Translations under genes and position numbers: made by a program
Part shown: piece by piece, positions 23,915 through 32,316 of the stretch
Layout of the letters: each line of letters begins with the position of its first letter
Numbering within the stretch: position 1 is the stretch's first letter
Assembly (NCBI GenBank): GCA_900550935.1
Contig: URUD01000022.1
Coordinates: 1-45,652, forward strand
From: an uncultured Roseburia sp.
GTDB lineage: Bacteria > Bacillota > Clostridia > Lachnospirales > Lachnospiraceae
Reading direction: 5' to 3'
DNA length: 45,652 nt
Notes under the pieces: model-generated
Seen by the model: the letters and a program-made list of their open reading frames with translations, nothing else
Database searches by the model: none
What the model was told of the DNA's origin: nothing

Positions 23915-25258
23915 TTACTCCACATGGAGCATCCGTTTCGTTTTTTTGAATACATGGAAGTACGCCGGAAATAAAAAGGCATCGGCAAAGATCCATGCGA
24001 CCGGGCTGGCAAAGCATGCCGCCGGGAACCCGAACAGTGGTACAAATCCAAATCCGACCAGTGTTCTTGCAACCATCTCACAGACTCCTGCTAAAATGGC
24101 AAATTTACTGTATCCCATTCCCTGGATCAGGAAACGGACGATATTTACAAAAGCAAGTGCGATATAAAATGCACTGTTGATGATCAAAAACAGGTGCACA
24201 TTGTCAATGACCTGTGTCTCTGCACTCTCCACAAAGAACATCGCAAGATGCCGTCCCAAAAAGAACAGTACCACAAATGCGATGATCGCATAACTGACTC
24301 CTAAGATCGAGCATGCCTTTAAACCGCCTGAGATACGATCCATCTTTTTCGCACCGACATTCTGTCCGCCGTAAGTTGCCATTGTTGAGCCTAGGGCATC
24401 AAACGGACAGCAGAAGAACATTCCGATCTTACTTCCTGCCGTCATGGCAGCTACCGCATTAGAACCAAGCGTATTGACTGCACTCTGTAAGATAACACTT
24501 CCGATCGCAGTGATCGAATACTGTAATCCCATCGGCACACCCATGCCACAGAGCATTTTCATGCAGGCACCATTGATCTTCCGTTCATCCGCATTCGGAT
24601 GCAGGATCTCAAATTTTTTCCAGCTGTAGATCAGGCATGCCACACCGGATACTGCCTGTGAAATGACCGTTGCAAGTGCTGCTCCTGCCACTCCAAGCGG
24701 GGTTCCTATGATAAATAAAAGATCCAGTCCGATGTTAAGTACCGATGCAATAACCAGAAATACAACCGGCGTCTTGCTGTCTCCCATGGAACGGATAATT
24801 CCTGCTACAAGATTGTAAAGATAGGTAGCCGGGATTCCTGCAAATATGATCACTATATAGATATACGCACCATCTATGATATTTTCCGGTGTCTGCATCA
24901 CTTCCAGAATCGGACGGCAGAACACGACGGTAATCACAGTCATAACTGCCGCAAACACAATCGCCAGATAGATTGCATTCATCATAAATGCACGTAGTCC
25001 ACTCTCATCTCCGGCTCCGAATTTATGTGCCAGCGGAATTGCAAATCCATTACAGACTCCCATACAAAATCCGATGATCAGGAAGTTTAAAGCTCCTGTG
25101 GAACCAACTGCCGCCAGTGCATCCACGCCCAAAAAACGTCCCACGATCAACGTATCCATCAGATTGTAAAACTGCTGGAATAAAAATCCAAACAATAACG
25201 GAACTGAAAATCCTAAAATCAGTTTCATGGGCGAGCCATTTGTCATATCTTTTGTCAT
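23915..25258 (-). CDS. MATE family efflux transporter
   Basis: Multidrug/toxin extrusion-type transporter, 447 residues with about 12 hydrophobic segments in two homologous halves. The start, GSPMKLILGFSVPLLFGFLFQQFYNLMDTLIVGRFLG, is the classic MATE opening (only part quoted as a motif: FQQFYNLMDTLIVGR). It couples cation influx to export of organic compounds. The specific substrate is unknown. It lies 14 bases after the lipoprotein gene and 20 bases before the ABC-F gene. Confidence 0.93.
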   Translation of the reverse strand: MTKDMTNGSPMKLILGFSVPLLFGFLFQQFYNLMDTLIVGRFLGVDALAAVGSTGALNFLIIGFCMGVCNGFAIPLAHKFGAGDESGLRAFMMNAIYLAIVFAAVMTVITVVFCRPILEVMQTPENIIDGAYIYIVIIFAGIPATYLYNLVAGIIRSMGDSKTPVVFLVIASVLNIGLDLLFIIGTPLGVAGAALATVISQAVSGVACLIYSWKKFEILHPNADERKINGACMKMLCGMGVPMGLQYSITAIGSVILQSAVNTLGSNAVAAMTAGSKIGMFFCCPFDALGSTMATYGGQNVGAKKMDRISGGLKACSILGVSYAIIAFVVLFFLGRHLAMFFVESAETQVIDNVHLFLIINSAFYIALAFVNIVRFLIQGMGYSKFAILAGVCEMVARTLVGFGFVPLFGFPAACFASPVAWIFADAFLFPAYFHVFKKTKRMLHVE

Positions 25259-25272
25259 ACTGATCTTACCTC

Positions 25273-26259
25273 TTATTCCACATCATATTTTTCAAAGACT
25301 TCAAAGAAGCTGTCTGTTGCGATCGCTGCATCCGTATCCAGTTCCAGTTCATCCCATAAGTTCTGATTCAGGTAAGAAGAAAGACCGGACACATATTCGT
25401 TATAGATATCATCAAATGCTTCTTTTTCTCTTTTCTCCACAATGTTTGACTTATTCGCTTCTGTCAGCTCCTCATCATATTTATTCAGGCATTTGATAAA
25501 ATAATAGCCGTGATCCACCGGGATCTCATCTGATATTTCTCCATTGTCCAGGTCAAATGCCACCTTTTCCACTTCGACAGGCAGTTCATCTCTTGACACG
25601 GTAACCTGAATGGAGGAAAGCTGATTATAATTGTTTGCCACGGAAGCAAAATCATCTCCGTTTTTCAACTTCGATGAAACCTCTGCCGCCTTTGTTTCAT
25701 CGGTCACATAGATCTGCATGATCTCAATGACCCTCGCCTCATCATCACTGACTTCGTCATTGACCCCGTTTGTCAGGGAACGGTAAAGTTTCTGAGCCAG
25801 AGCGTAATGTGCGTAATACTCTGCAATATCACTCTCGGTCACCGTCAGATAGGCGATCTCATCCTCTGATAAGGAGGCATAATACTCTTTTGCTGCCGAA
25901 GCGACATCCGCTTTTTCTTCCTCACTCAAAGAAACCTCCTGCGATTCTGCCAGCAGATCCATACAGATCACATGAGTCAGTTCCTCCAATGTGATGTCTT
26001 TTACATACTGCGTCAGGGAATTGTCCCCGAAATCATGCTCCCACAGATTGAGTCCGTATGCCGTACCATAGATATTCTGGTAGTTCGTCAGATATACTTT
26101 TGCCTCTTTTACTCCGCATGTCGCGCTTCCAATTTTAAATACCTGTTTATCGGAAAGGCTGCCGGAAACAACGATCTGTTTGTTTCCGATCTGGCAGCCC
26201 CCCAGACACATGAGCATTGCAATGGTAACAGGTATCATCTGTATCCATTTTCTCTTCAT
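25273..26259 (-). CDS. Parvulin-like (PrsA/SurA-type) lipoprotein
   Basis: A 328-residue exported lipoprotein. Positively charged MKRKW, a hydrophobic stretch and the lipobox LGGC with Cys22 form a type II signal. The mature part has a SurA-like helical N-terminal domain. A region resembling a parvulin peptidyl-prolyl isomerase domain follows (about 165-260: ARVIEIMQIYV, KLKNGDDFASVANNYN, DLDNGEISDEIPVDHGYYFIKCL). The C-terminal helix is rich in acidic residues. Likely an extracytoplasmic foldase. Whether it is catalytically active is uncertain, because the domain is divergent. Confidence 0.8.
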   Translation of the reverse strand: MKRKWIQMIPVTIAMLMCLGGCQIGNKQIVVSGSLSDKQVFKIGSATCGVKEAKVYLTNYQNIYGTAYGLNLWEHDFGDNSLTQYVKDITLEELTHVICMDLLAESQEVSLSEEEKADVASAAKEYYASLSEDEIAYLTVTESDIAEYYAHYALAQKLYRSLTNGVNDEVSDDEARVIEIMQIYVTDETKAAEVSSKLKNGDDFASVANNYNQLSSIQVTVSRDELPVEVEKVAFDLDNGEISDEIPVDHGYYFIKCLNKYDEELTEANKSNIVEKREKEAFDDIYNEYVSGLSSYLNQNLWDELELDTDAAIATDSFFEVFEKYDVE

Positions 26260-26287
26260 GGTACCTCTCTTTAAAACATTCCTAATC

Positions 26288-27691
26288 TTATGCCTGCATT
26301 GCCTTTAAAATACTTCTTGCAACCGAAATACCATTTGCTGATGCCTGCTGCAAACCTCTGGTTACCGATGCACCATCTCCAATGGCACGCAGTCCCTTCA
26401 CATTGGTCTCAAAGTCATCATTTACCACAACTTTATTGGAGTAGAATTTTACTTCCACGCCGTATAATAAGGTCTCATCACTGGCAATACCCGGTGTTAC
26501 CTTATCTAATGCCATGATCATCTCCTCAATGTCAACCATGATACGATGCGGGAATACTAAAGACAGGTCTCCCGGAACCGCATCCTTTAACGTCGGGATC
26601 AGGTTGTTTCTGCAAAGACGTTCTTCGGTGGTTCTTCTTCCTCTCTTGAAGTCGCCAAACGTCTGGACTAAAATCTTTCCATCACAGAGCATGTTGGAAA
26701 GCTGTGCGATCTGTTTTCCGTACTCGATCGGTGTCTTGAACGGTTTGGTAAAGTTTTTCGATACCAGGATCGCAAAGTTGGTGTTATTGGTCTTTAAATC
26801 TTTTGATTTGTATGCGTGTCCGTTGACAACGGCAAGTCCGTTATCGTAGTACTCGGTTGCTACCTCTCCGGATGGATTGGTACAGAAGGTACGCACTTTA
26901 TCATCAAAGGTCGGAGTGTGATATACCAGTTTTGCCTCATATAAATTCTGGTTCAGGAAATCCATGATCTCATCACGCACTTCCACACGCACACCGACAT
27001 CAACGGTTCCGACTTTAGTCTCAATGCCATGCTGCTCGCAGATGTGTGAGAACCAGTCTGCGCCCTCACGTCCTACCGCGGAGATGACTTCTCCTGCCAG
27101 ATAAGTCTCATCTTTGTCTGTCACAACACCTTTAACCTGACCATCCTCGATCAGGATATCTTTTACCATGGTGTTAAACTCCATCTCAACGCCTTCCGCT
27201 AACAGATGTTCCTGTAATCTGGAATAGATCTTGTAGCCCTCCTCGGTTCCCAAATGACGGATTGGGCACTCGATCAGTTTTAAGTTTGCATTGATGGCTT
27301 TTCTGCGGATCTCGCGGATCTCTTTCTCCTTATCCACACCATATACCTTGGTGTCTGCACCGAATTTCAGATAGATATCATCGGATTCTTTTAGCAGTTC
27401 AACGGTTTTGTCGTAGCCTAAGATCTCCGGCAGATTTCCACCAACATCCGGGGAAAGGGACAGTTTTCCATCGGAAAATGCTCCCGCACCGGCAAATCCG
27501 GTCGTGATGGAACATGGCTTACATCCCACACATACTTTGGTATTTCGTTTCGGACAGGTACGTTTCTCGATCGGACGCCCCTTTTCGACCATCAGTACCT
27601 TTAGATCTCTCTTTTTCTCCATCAGTTCATAGGCGCAGAAAATCCCCGAAGGCCCTGCACCGATAATGATCACATCATAGTTTTTACTCAT
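26288..27691 (-). CDS. FAD-dependent dehydrogenase of the COG2509 type
   Basis: A 467-residue flavoprotein. The N-terminal Rossmann motif DVIIIGAGPSG (GAGPSG at 11-16) binds FAD, and the C-terminal GLRAIGDGASVTRGLQQASANG is the second FAD-binding segment. Between them, Cys46, Cys54, Cys57 and Cys60 form a CX7CX2CX2C cluster just before TGFAGAGAFSDGKL, which the family conserves. The substrate is not known for this family. It is not a ferredoxin-NADP reductase by length. It lies between a small acidic gene and the parvulin-like lipoprotein gene. Confidence 0.85.
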   Translation of the reverse strand: MSKNYDVIIIGAGPSGIFCAYELMEKKRDLKVLMVEKGRPIEKRTCPKRNTKVCVGCKPCSITTGFAGAGAFSDGKLSLSPDVGGNLPEILGYDKTVELLKESDDIYLKFGADTKVYGVDKEKEIREIRRKAINANLKLIECPIRHLGTEEGYKIYSRLQEHLLAEGVEMEFNTMVKDILIEDGQVKGVVTDKDETYLAGEVISAVGREGADWFSHICEQHGIETKVGTVDVGVRVEVRDEIMDFLNQNLYEAKLVYHTPTFDDKVRTFCTNPSGEVATEYYDNGLAVVNGHAYKSKDLKTNNTNFAILVSKNFTKPFKTPIEYGKQIAQLSNMLCDGKILVQTFGDFKRGRRTTEERLCRNNLIPTLKDAVPGDLSLVFPHRIMVDIEEMIMALDKVTPGIASDETLLYGVEVKFYSNKVVVNDDFETNVKGLRAIGDGASVTRGLQQASANGISVARSILKAMQA

Positions 27692-27718
27692 TCTTACGTT
27701 TCCTCTTTTCTCTTGTTT

Positions 27719-27982
27719 TTACGCCTCTACGATCAAATATCTTCCATCCGGCAGGGCAAATACTTCCTCTGCCTCCTGTAATTCCTCGTTACTCATTCCG
27801 GCAATATCCGCTCCCTCATCCTCAAAATAAGCGCGGACCTCTTTGATATTTTTGCAGACAACTGCCATGCAGTCCTCTAAAAACTCCTCTGCCTCTTCTG
27901 GTGTTTCGGCAACTGTTTCCGGAAAAAGCTGTAATTGATGTTCTAAAAAATACTCTGTTACTTCTGATTCAAACCCGCTCAT
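27719..27982 (-). CDS. Small acidic protein of unknown function
   Basis: From ATG 27982 this is an 87-residue, very acidic soluble protein (about a quarter Asp/Glu), starting MSGFESEVTEYFLEHQ and ending FALPDGRYLIVEA. No catalytic motif is recognised. AAAGGAG lies about 13 bases upstream of ATG 27982, a long spacing. An alternative ATG at 28018 would overlap the maf stop codon and add 12 basic residues. It lies in the addBA-maf-FAD dehydrogenase run. I do not recognise the family with confidence. Confidence 0.7.
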   Translation of the reverse strand: MSGFESEVTEYFLEHQLQLFPETVAETPEEAEEFLEDCMAVVCKNIKEVRAYFEDEGADIAGMSNEELQEAEEVFALPDGRYLIVEA

Positions 27983-28011
27983 CTTTTTGACTCGACTCCT
28001 TTCGCTCAATT

Positions 28012-28638
28012 TTACCATAAATACCAGTCAATTCCAAGTTTCTTTAGTTCTCTGTAAATGGCAGAAACCGGAAGTCCTACCACATTATTATAATCTCCTT
28101 CGATTTTGTCAATATAAATCGCACATTTTCCCTGGATCGCATAAGCACCTGCCTTGTCCATCGGCTCTCCTGTGGCAATATAGCGGTCGATCTCCGTATC
28201 ACTCATCTCGCGCATCGTCACCGATGTCTTCTCATAGAAGGTATGTTTTCCGGCTCTGCCGCTGCTGCTTAAAAAGACAAGGGTCACACCGGTATACACG
28301 TCATGGCTGTTTCCCGCCAGTTTTTTTAGCATGCGTTTTGCATCTGCCTTATCTTTTGGCTTGCCCAGGATCTCATTTTCTGCTGCCACCACAGTATCTG
28401 CCCCGATCACCATGATATCCTGCGGGGTTACCAGTTCTTTGTGTGACTCCCCATACTGGTTTAACATCCCTGCCACTTCTCCTGCCTTCTGTGCGGAAAG
28501 TTCCGATACCACCTCCCACGGCAGAGTGCTGTTCATAAGTTCCTCTCCCTTTGCCGGGCATATCTCAAATGAGATCCCGATCTGCTCCAATAACTCCCTG
28601 CGTCTGGGTGAACCGGACGCCAATATGATCTGTCCCAT
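28012..28638 (-). CDS. maf: Maf/YhdE-type nucleoside triphosphate pyrophosphatase
   Basis: Hydrolyses non-canonical or modified NTPs (dTTP/UTP in characterised homologues) to the monophosphate. The 208-residue protein shows LASGSPRRRELLEQIG at the start, VIGADTVVAAENEILGKPKD (catalytic acidic residues) and GAYAIQGKCAIYIDKIEGDYNNVVGLPVS. AGAGGAG precedes ATG 28638. The gene follows addA by 12 bases. Confidence 0.95.
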   Translation of the reverse strand: MGQIILASGSPRRRELLEQIGISFEICPAKGEELMNSTLPWEVVSELSAQKAGEVAGMLNQYGESHKELVTPQDIMVIGADTVVAAENEILGKPKDKADAKRMLKKLAGNSHDVYTGVTLVFLSSSGRAGKHTFYEKTSVTMREMSDTEIDRYIATGEPMDKAGAYAIQGKCAIYIDKIEGDYNNVVGLPVSAIYRELKKLGIDWYLW

Positions 28639-28650
28639 GTTTTTCTCCTC

Positions 28651-31600
28651 TTATTTGATCTGCACAAATTCGCCCAGCCGGAACGAATACAATAACAGTT
28701 CTTTTACTTTTTGTCCAGTGCCGCGGTACACACGGTTGACCGCTTCCTCGTACAGCTTCAGCTGTGCCTCATAGCGCACCTTAAGTTCCGATGCATGCTG
28801 CACCCGGTCAGTCTTATAATCAAGTAACGTGATCCCGTCCTCTTCCATCCAGAACACATCGATGATCCCTTGTATCAGGGTAAGGTCTCCTTCTGCCATC
28901 GGTTTTTCCTGATCTGCCTCTGTAAACCCAAAGCGGCGCAGTTCTTCCCCGGTAAATCCCATGACAAACGGTTTCTCCCGGTAGAGCATCCCTTTTTCCT
29001 GTGCGAGAGCCATACGCTCCCCCACTTTCGTCTCTAAGAAACGCGTAATGAGCGGTACCTTTACCAGTTCTTTTAATTCCGGGGTAAGTTTTCCCTGTGA
29101 GCACATCTGCTGCATCTGTTCTTCCACGCTGCTCTTTGCGGCAAAATCATAACATTCCATCACGCGATGCACTGCTGTTCCGCGCAATGCGCCCTGATTT
29201 ACCTCTTCTTCTAACTGCTCCATCTCTCTTGCAAACGCAGGGATATAAGGAACGATCTCCTCCGGTGCAAATACCGGCGTACTCTCTTCCTCCTGCTGCA
29301 TCTGCTCCCGCATGGCGCGGTGTTTTAACTCCGACACGGAATATTTGTTTTTCTGCCCGATCTCACTCTGATGCGGATATTTGGTTTCAAACCGTCTTGC
29401 GATCTGCTCCCGCATGGCACTCTGTCCTGCATTTTTAATGCTCTGTAGGCGTTTTTCTCTCTCCTCTTCCCTGTCCATCTGTGTTTTGATCTTTTTTAAT
29501 ACCAGTTCCGCCGGATTGATGATCTGGATCTGATATTTTTCTCCATAGGAGAGCACTGCCGGAAGTACCCAGTCGAGATACCCTGCTGCTTCCTCCCTTG
29601 CCAGATAGGAAAGCATTTCTGTTTCTCCCGGAACCCGGTATTTTTTTAAAGTTTCTTCTGCATCTTTTTTGATCCCGGTCAGGATCAGTTTTTCTTTTGC
29701 ACGGGTCAGTGCCACATAAAGGACACGGAGTTCCTCGCCCAGATTTTCCAGATCGATCTGTTTGGCAATGGCTTTTTTGATGATGGTATTCGCCTTTGTC
29801 CGCTGCTCCCCATCCATGCAGTCAAGTCCCATTCCATACTCCGGATGCAGTACCATTCTGCTTCTCGTATCCTGCTTGTTAAAGTTTTTCCCCATGCCTG
29901 CCACAAATACGATTGGAAATTCCAATCCCTTGCTCTTATGGATACTCATGATCCGCACAACATCCTCGTTTTCGGAAATCAAGTCCGCCTCGCCGTAATC
30001 CACATCATATTTTTGCAGTTCATCAATATAGCGCACAAAATGAAACAATCCCTTGTAACTGGTATTTTCATAGGTGATCGCCTTTTCCACTAGCATCTGC
30101 AGATTGGCGATCCGGCGGTCTCCTGCCGGCATTGCCGCCGCATAGTCTCCATACCCGGTTTCCTTTAGCAACAGCTCAATGAGTTCATGGATCGGGGTAT
30201 CCGGTACACGTTTCCGCAGGCTGTGATAGGTCTGATAAAACGCCGCCAGCTTTTGTTCAAACGGCGTTCTCTCCCCCTCTTTTTCTGCCGCTTCCTCACA
30301 TGCCTCCTGCACGCAGAGATGGAAACGGATGTCTTTTTCACGAAGCCGAAGCAGTGCCAGTTCTTCATCCGTTAATCCCACGATCGGTGACTTAAGTACT
30401 GCTGTCAATGGGATATCCTGCCTTGGATTGTCTAAGATCCGCAGCATGGCAAGCACCGTCTGTACTTCCACTGCTGAAAAATATCCGGTTGCCGATACAG
30501 TATGTGCCGGTATGCCCTCCTCAGAAAGCACCTTTGCAAACGTGTCTGCATGGCTGCTTAAGCTGCGCAGTAAGATCACGACATCTGAATAAGACGCTTT
30601 TCGCAGTTCGCCCGTTTTTTTATCGGTCACAAGCTGCTCTTCCATCAGCTTTTTGATGCGTTCTGCAATTAATTTTGCCTCAAGTTCCCGCTTATCGACC
30701 TGCTCGCTGTCCAGGAACAGTTCCCCGCCCACATCGGTAAGCAAAATCTCCGGCGCAAACATCGGCTCTGCCGCATCCGGGTAGGAAGCTCCCGGATATA
30801 AGGCTGCCGCCGCATCATAGGCGACATTGCCCAGATCTTTTCCCATGATCTTATCAAAAATATCATTGGTGCAACGAAGCACCTGCTCCCTGCTTCGGAA
30901 ATTTTTATGTAAGTCGATCCGCTGTTTTTTGGACTCTTCGATCGTGTAGGTGTCGTATTTTTCCATAAACAGCTCCGGTCTTGCGAGACGGAACCGGTAA
31001 ATGCTCTGCTTGACATCCCCTACCATAAAAATGTTGTTCTCACCGCGGCTCTCCTTTGAGATCGCCTTTAAAATGGTCTCCTGTACCTCGTTGCTGTCCT
31101 GATATTCATCGATCATAATTTCAGCAAACGTATCCTGAAATTCTTCCGCCGTTTTTCGGATTTCTTTCGTCTCCCGATCCACCAGTATCTCTAAGGCAAA
31201 GTGCTCAAGATCATGAAAATCCACCAGATTTTTCTTTCGCTTTTCTGCCGCAAATGCTTCTGAAAAACGCAGAGTCAGCGCCACCAGTTCGTCTGCCATC
31301 GGTGCGGTCTTTTGCATATTGCTTACCATAGCTGACAGAGAAGCAAAAAAGTACTGCTTTACCAGTTTCTTTACGGTTTCTTTTCCACCATCCCGCAGTG
31401 CCTTGACCTGTTCTAATTTGTCTGCACTTCCATCAAAATTTTTGGAAGAAGCCAGCCTGTCATAGCTTAGATCAGAAAATCCTTCATAGAACTCAGAAAA
31501 GCTCCTGCTCTCTGCGATCTCTTTGTATTTTTCAAGATCACTCTCCAATGCCTTCTGGTACATAAAAGGCCCGTCGTCGTCTTTTGCAAGTGCAAGCGCA

Positions 31601-32316
31601 TCCCCGGTCAATGCCACCAGATCCCCTGCGATCTGTCTGATATGGGAAACGAGCGGCTGCATAAATTCTGCCGCATCCAGATCCGAAACATCTGCGATAT
31701 CATAGCCGCGCGCGCAGGAAGCCAGCCATTCTTCCGGCCATGGATAGCTTTTTGAAAACTCATAGAGTCTTAGCACCATCTCACGCAGTGCCTCATCACT
31801 TCTGCCCGCAGCATAGCTCTCCACCAGTTTTAAAAACGCCTCACTGCCCGCTTCGCCTGCCTGCGCCCGCTCATAATCCTGCTCCAACACGGCGTTTAAC
31901 ACGTCCTCTTTCAGCAGCTTTAATTCTCCCTCATCTCCGATCCGGAAATTCGGCTCCAGGTCGATCTCATGGAAATGATTTCGGATCACATACAGACAGA
32001 AACTGTCGATCGTTGTGATCTGCGCATTGTGAATGAGCGAAAGCTGCCGCTGTAAATGTTCATCCTCCGGCTGCTCCATCAGTGCCTTCTCGATGGCAGC
32101 TCCGATCCTCTCCCGCATCTCTGCCGCCGCCGCATTGGTAAAGGTCACGACAAGCAGACGGTCAATATCGATCGGGTTTTCTTTTTCCGTGATCCTTTTG
32201 ATGATACGCTCCACCAAAACCGCGGTCTTTCCCGAACCTGCCGCCGCAGACACTAAAATATTACGGTTTCTTAAGTCGATGACCTGCTGCTGTTCCGTTG
32301 TCCATGAAACACTCAT
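28651..32316 (-). CDS. addA: ATP-dependent helicase/nuclease subunit AddA
   Basis: Helicase-nuclease subunit of AddAB, the Firmicutes counterpart of RecBCD, which resects double-strand breaks up to Chi. It has 1,221 residues. UvrD-type SF1A helicase motifs include SAAAGSGKTAV (24-31), DEYQDSN and later LRVLYVALTRAKEKL. The C-terminal PD-(D/E)XK nuclease domain has LLDYKTDRV at about 1164. It overlaps addB through ATGA (32313-32316), so AddA is coupled to AddB. Length is normal and no break is seen. Confidence 0.98.
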   Translation of the reverse strand: MSVSWTTEQQQVIDLRNRNILVSAAAGSGKTAVLVERIIKRITEKENPIDIDRLLVVTFTNAAAAEMRERIGAAIEKALMEQPEDEHLQRQLSLIHNAQITTIDSFCLYVIRNHFHEIDLEPNFRIGDEGELKLLKEDVLNAVLEQDYERAQAGEAGSEAFLKLVESYAAGRSDEALREMVLRLYEFSKSYPWPEEWLASCARGYDIADVSDLDAAEFMQPLVSHIRQIAGDLVALTGDALALAKDDDGPFMYQKALESDLEKYKEIAESRSFSEFYEGFSDLSYDRLASSKNFDGSADKLEQVKALRDGGKETVKKLVKQYFFASLSAMVSNMQKTAPMADELVALTLRFSEAFAAEKRKKNLVDFHDLEHFALEILVDRETKEIRKTAEEFQDTFAEIMIDEYQDSNEVQETILKAISKESRGENNIFMVGDVKQSIYRFRLARPELFMEKYDTYTIEESKKQRIDLHKNFRSREQVLRCTNDIFDKIMGKDLGNVAYDAAAALYPGASYPDAAEPMFAPEILLTDVGGELFLDSEQVDKRELEAKLIAERIKKLMEEQLVTDKKTGELRKASYSDVVILLRSLSSHADTFAKVLSEEGIPAHTVSATGYFSAVEVQTVLAMLRILDNPRQDIPLTAVLKSPIVGLTDEELALLRLREKDIRFHLCVQEACEEAAEKEGERTPFEQKLAAFYQTYHSLRKRVPDTPIHELIELLLKETGYGDYAAAMPAGDRRIANLQMLVEKAITYENTSYKGLFHFVRYIDELQKYDVDYGEADLISENEDVVRIMSIHKSKGLEFPIVFVAGMGKNFNKQDTRSRMVLHPEYGMGLDCMDGEQRTKANTIIKKAIAKQIDLENLGEELRVLYVALTRAKEKLILTGIKKDAEETLKKYRVPGETEMLSYLAREEAAGYLDWVLPAVLSYGEKYQIQIINPAELVLKKIKTQMDREEEREKRLQSIKNAGQSAMREQIARRFETKYPHQSEIGQKNKYSVSELKHRAMREQMQQEEESTPVFAPEEIVPYIPAFAREMEQLEEEVNQGALRGTAVHRVMECYDFAAKSSVEEQMQQMCSQGKLTPELKELVKVPLITRFLETKVGERMALAQEKGMLYREKPFVMGFTGEELRRFGFTEADQEKPMAEGDLTLIQGIIDVFWMEEDGITLLDYKTDRVQHASELKVRYEAQLKLYEEAVNRVYRGTGQKVKELLLYSFRLGEFVQIK

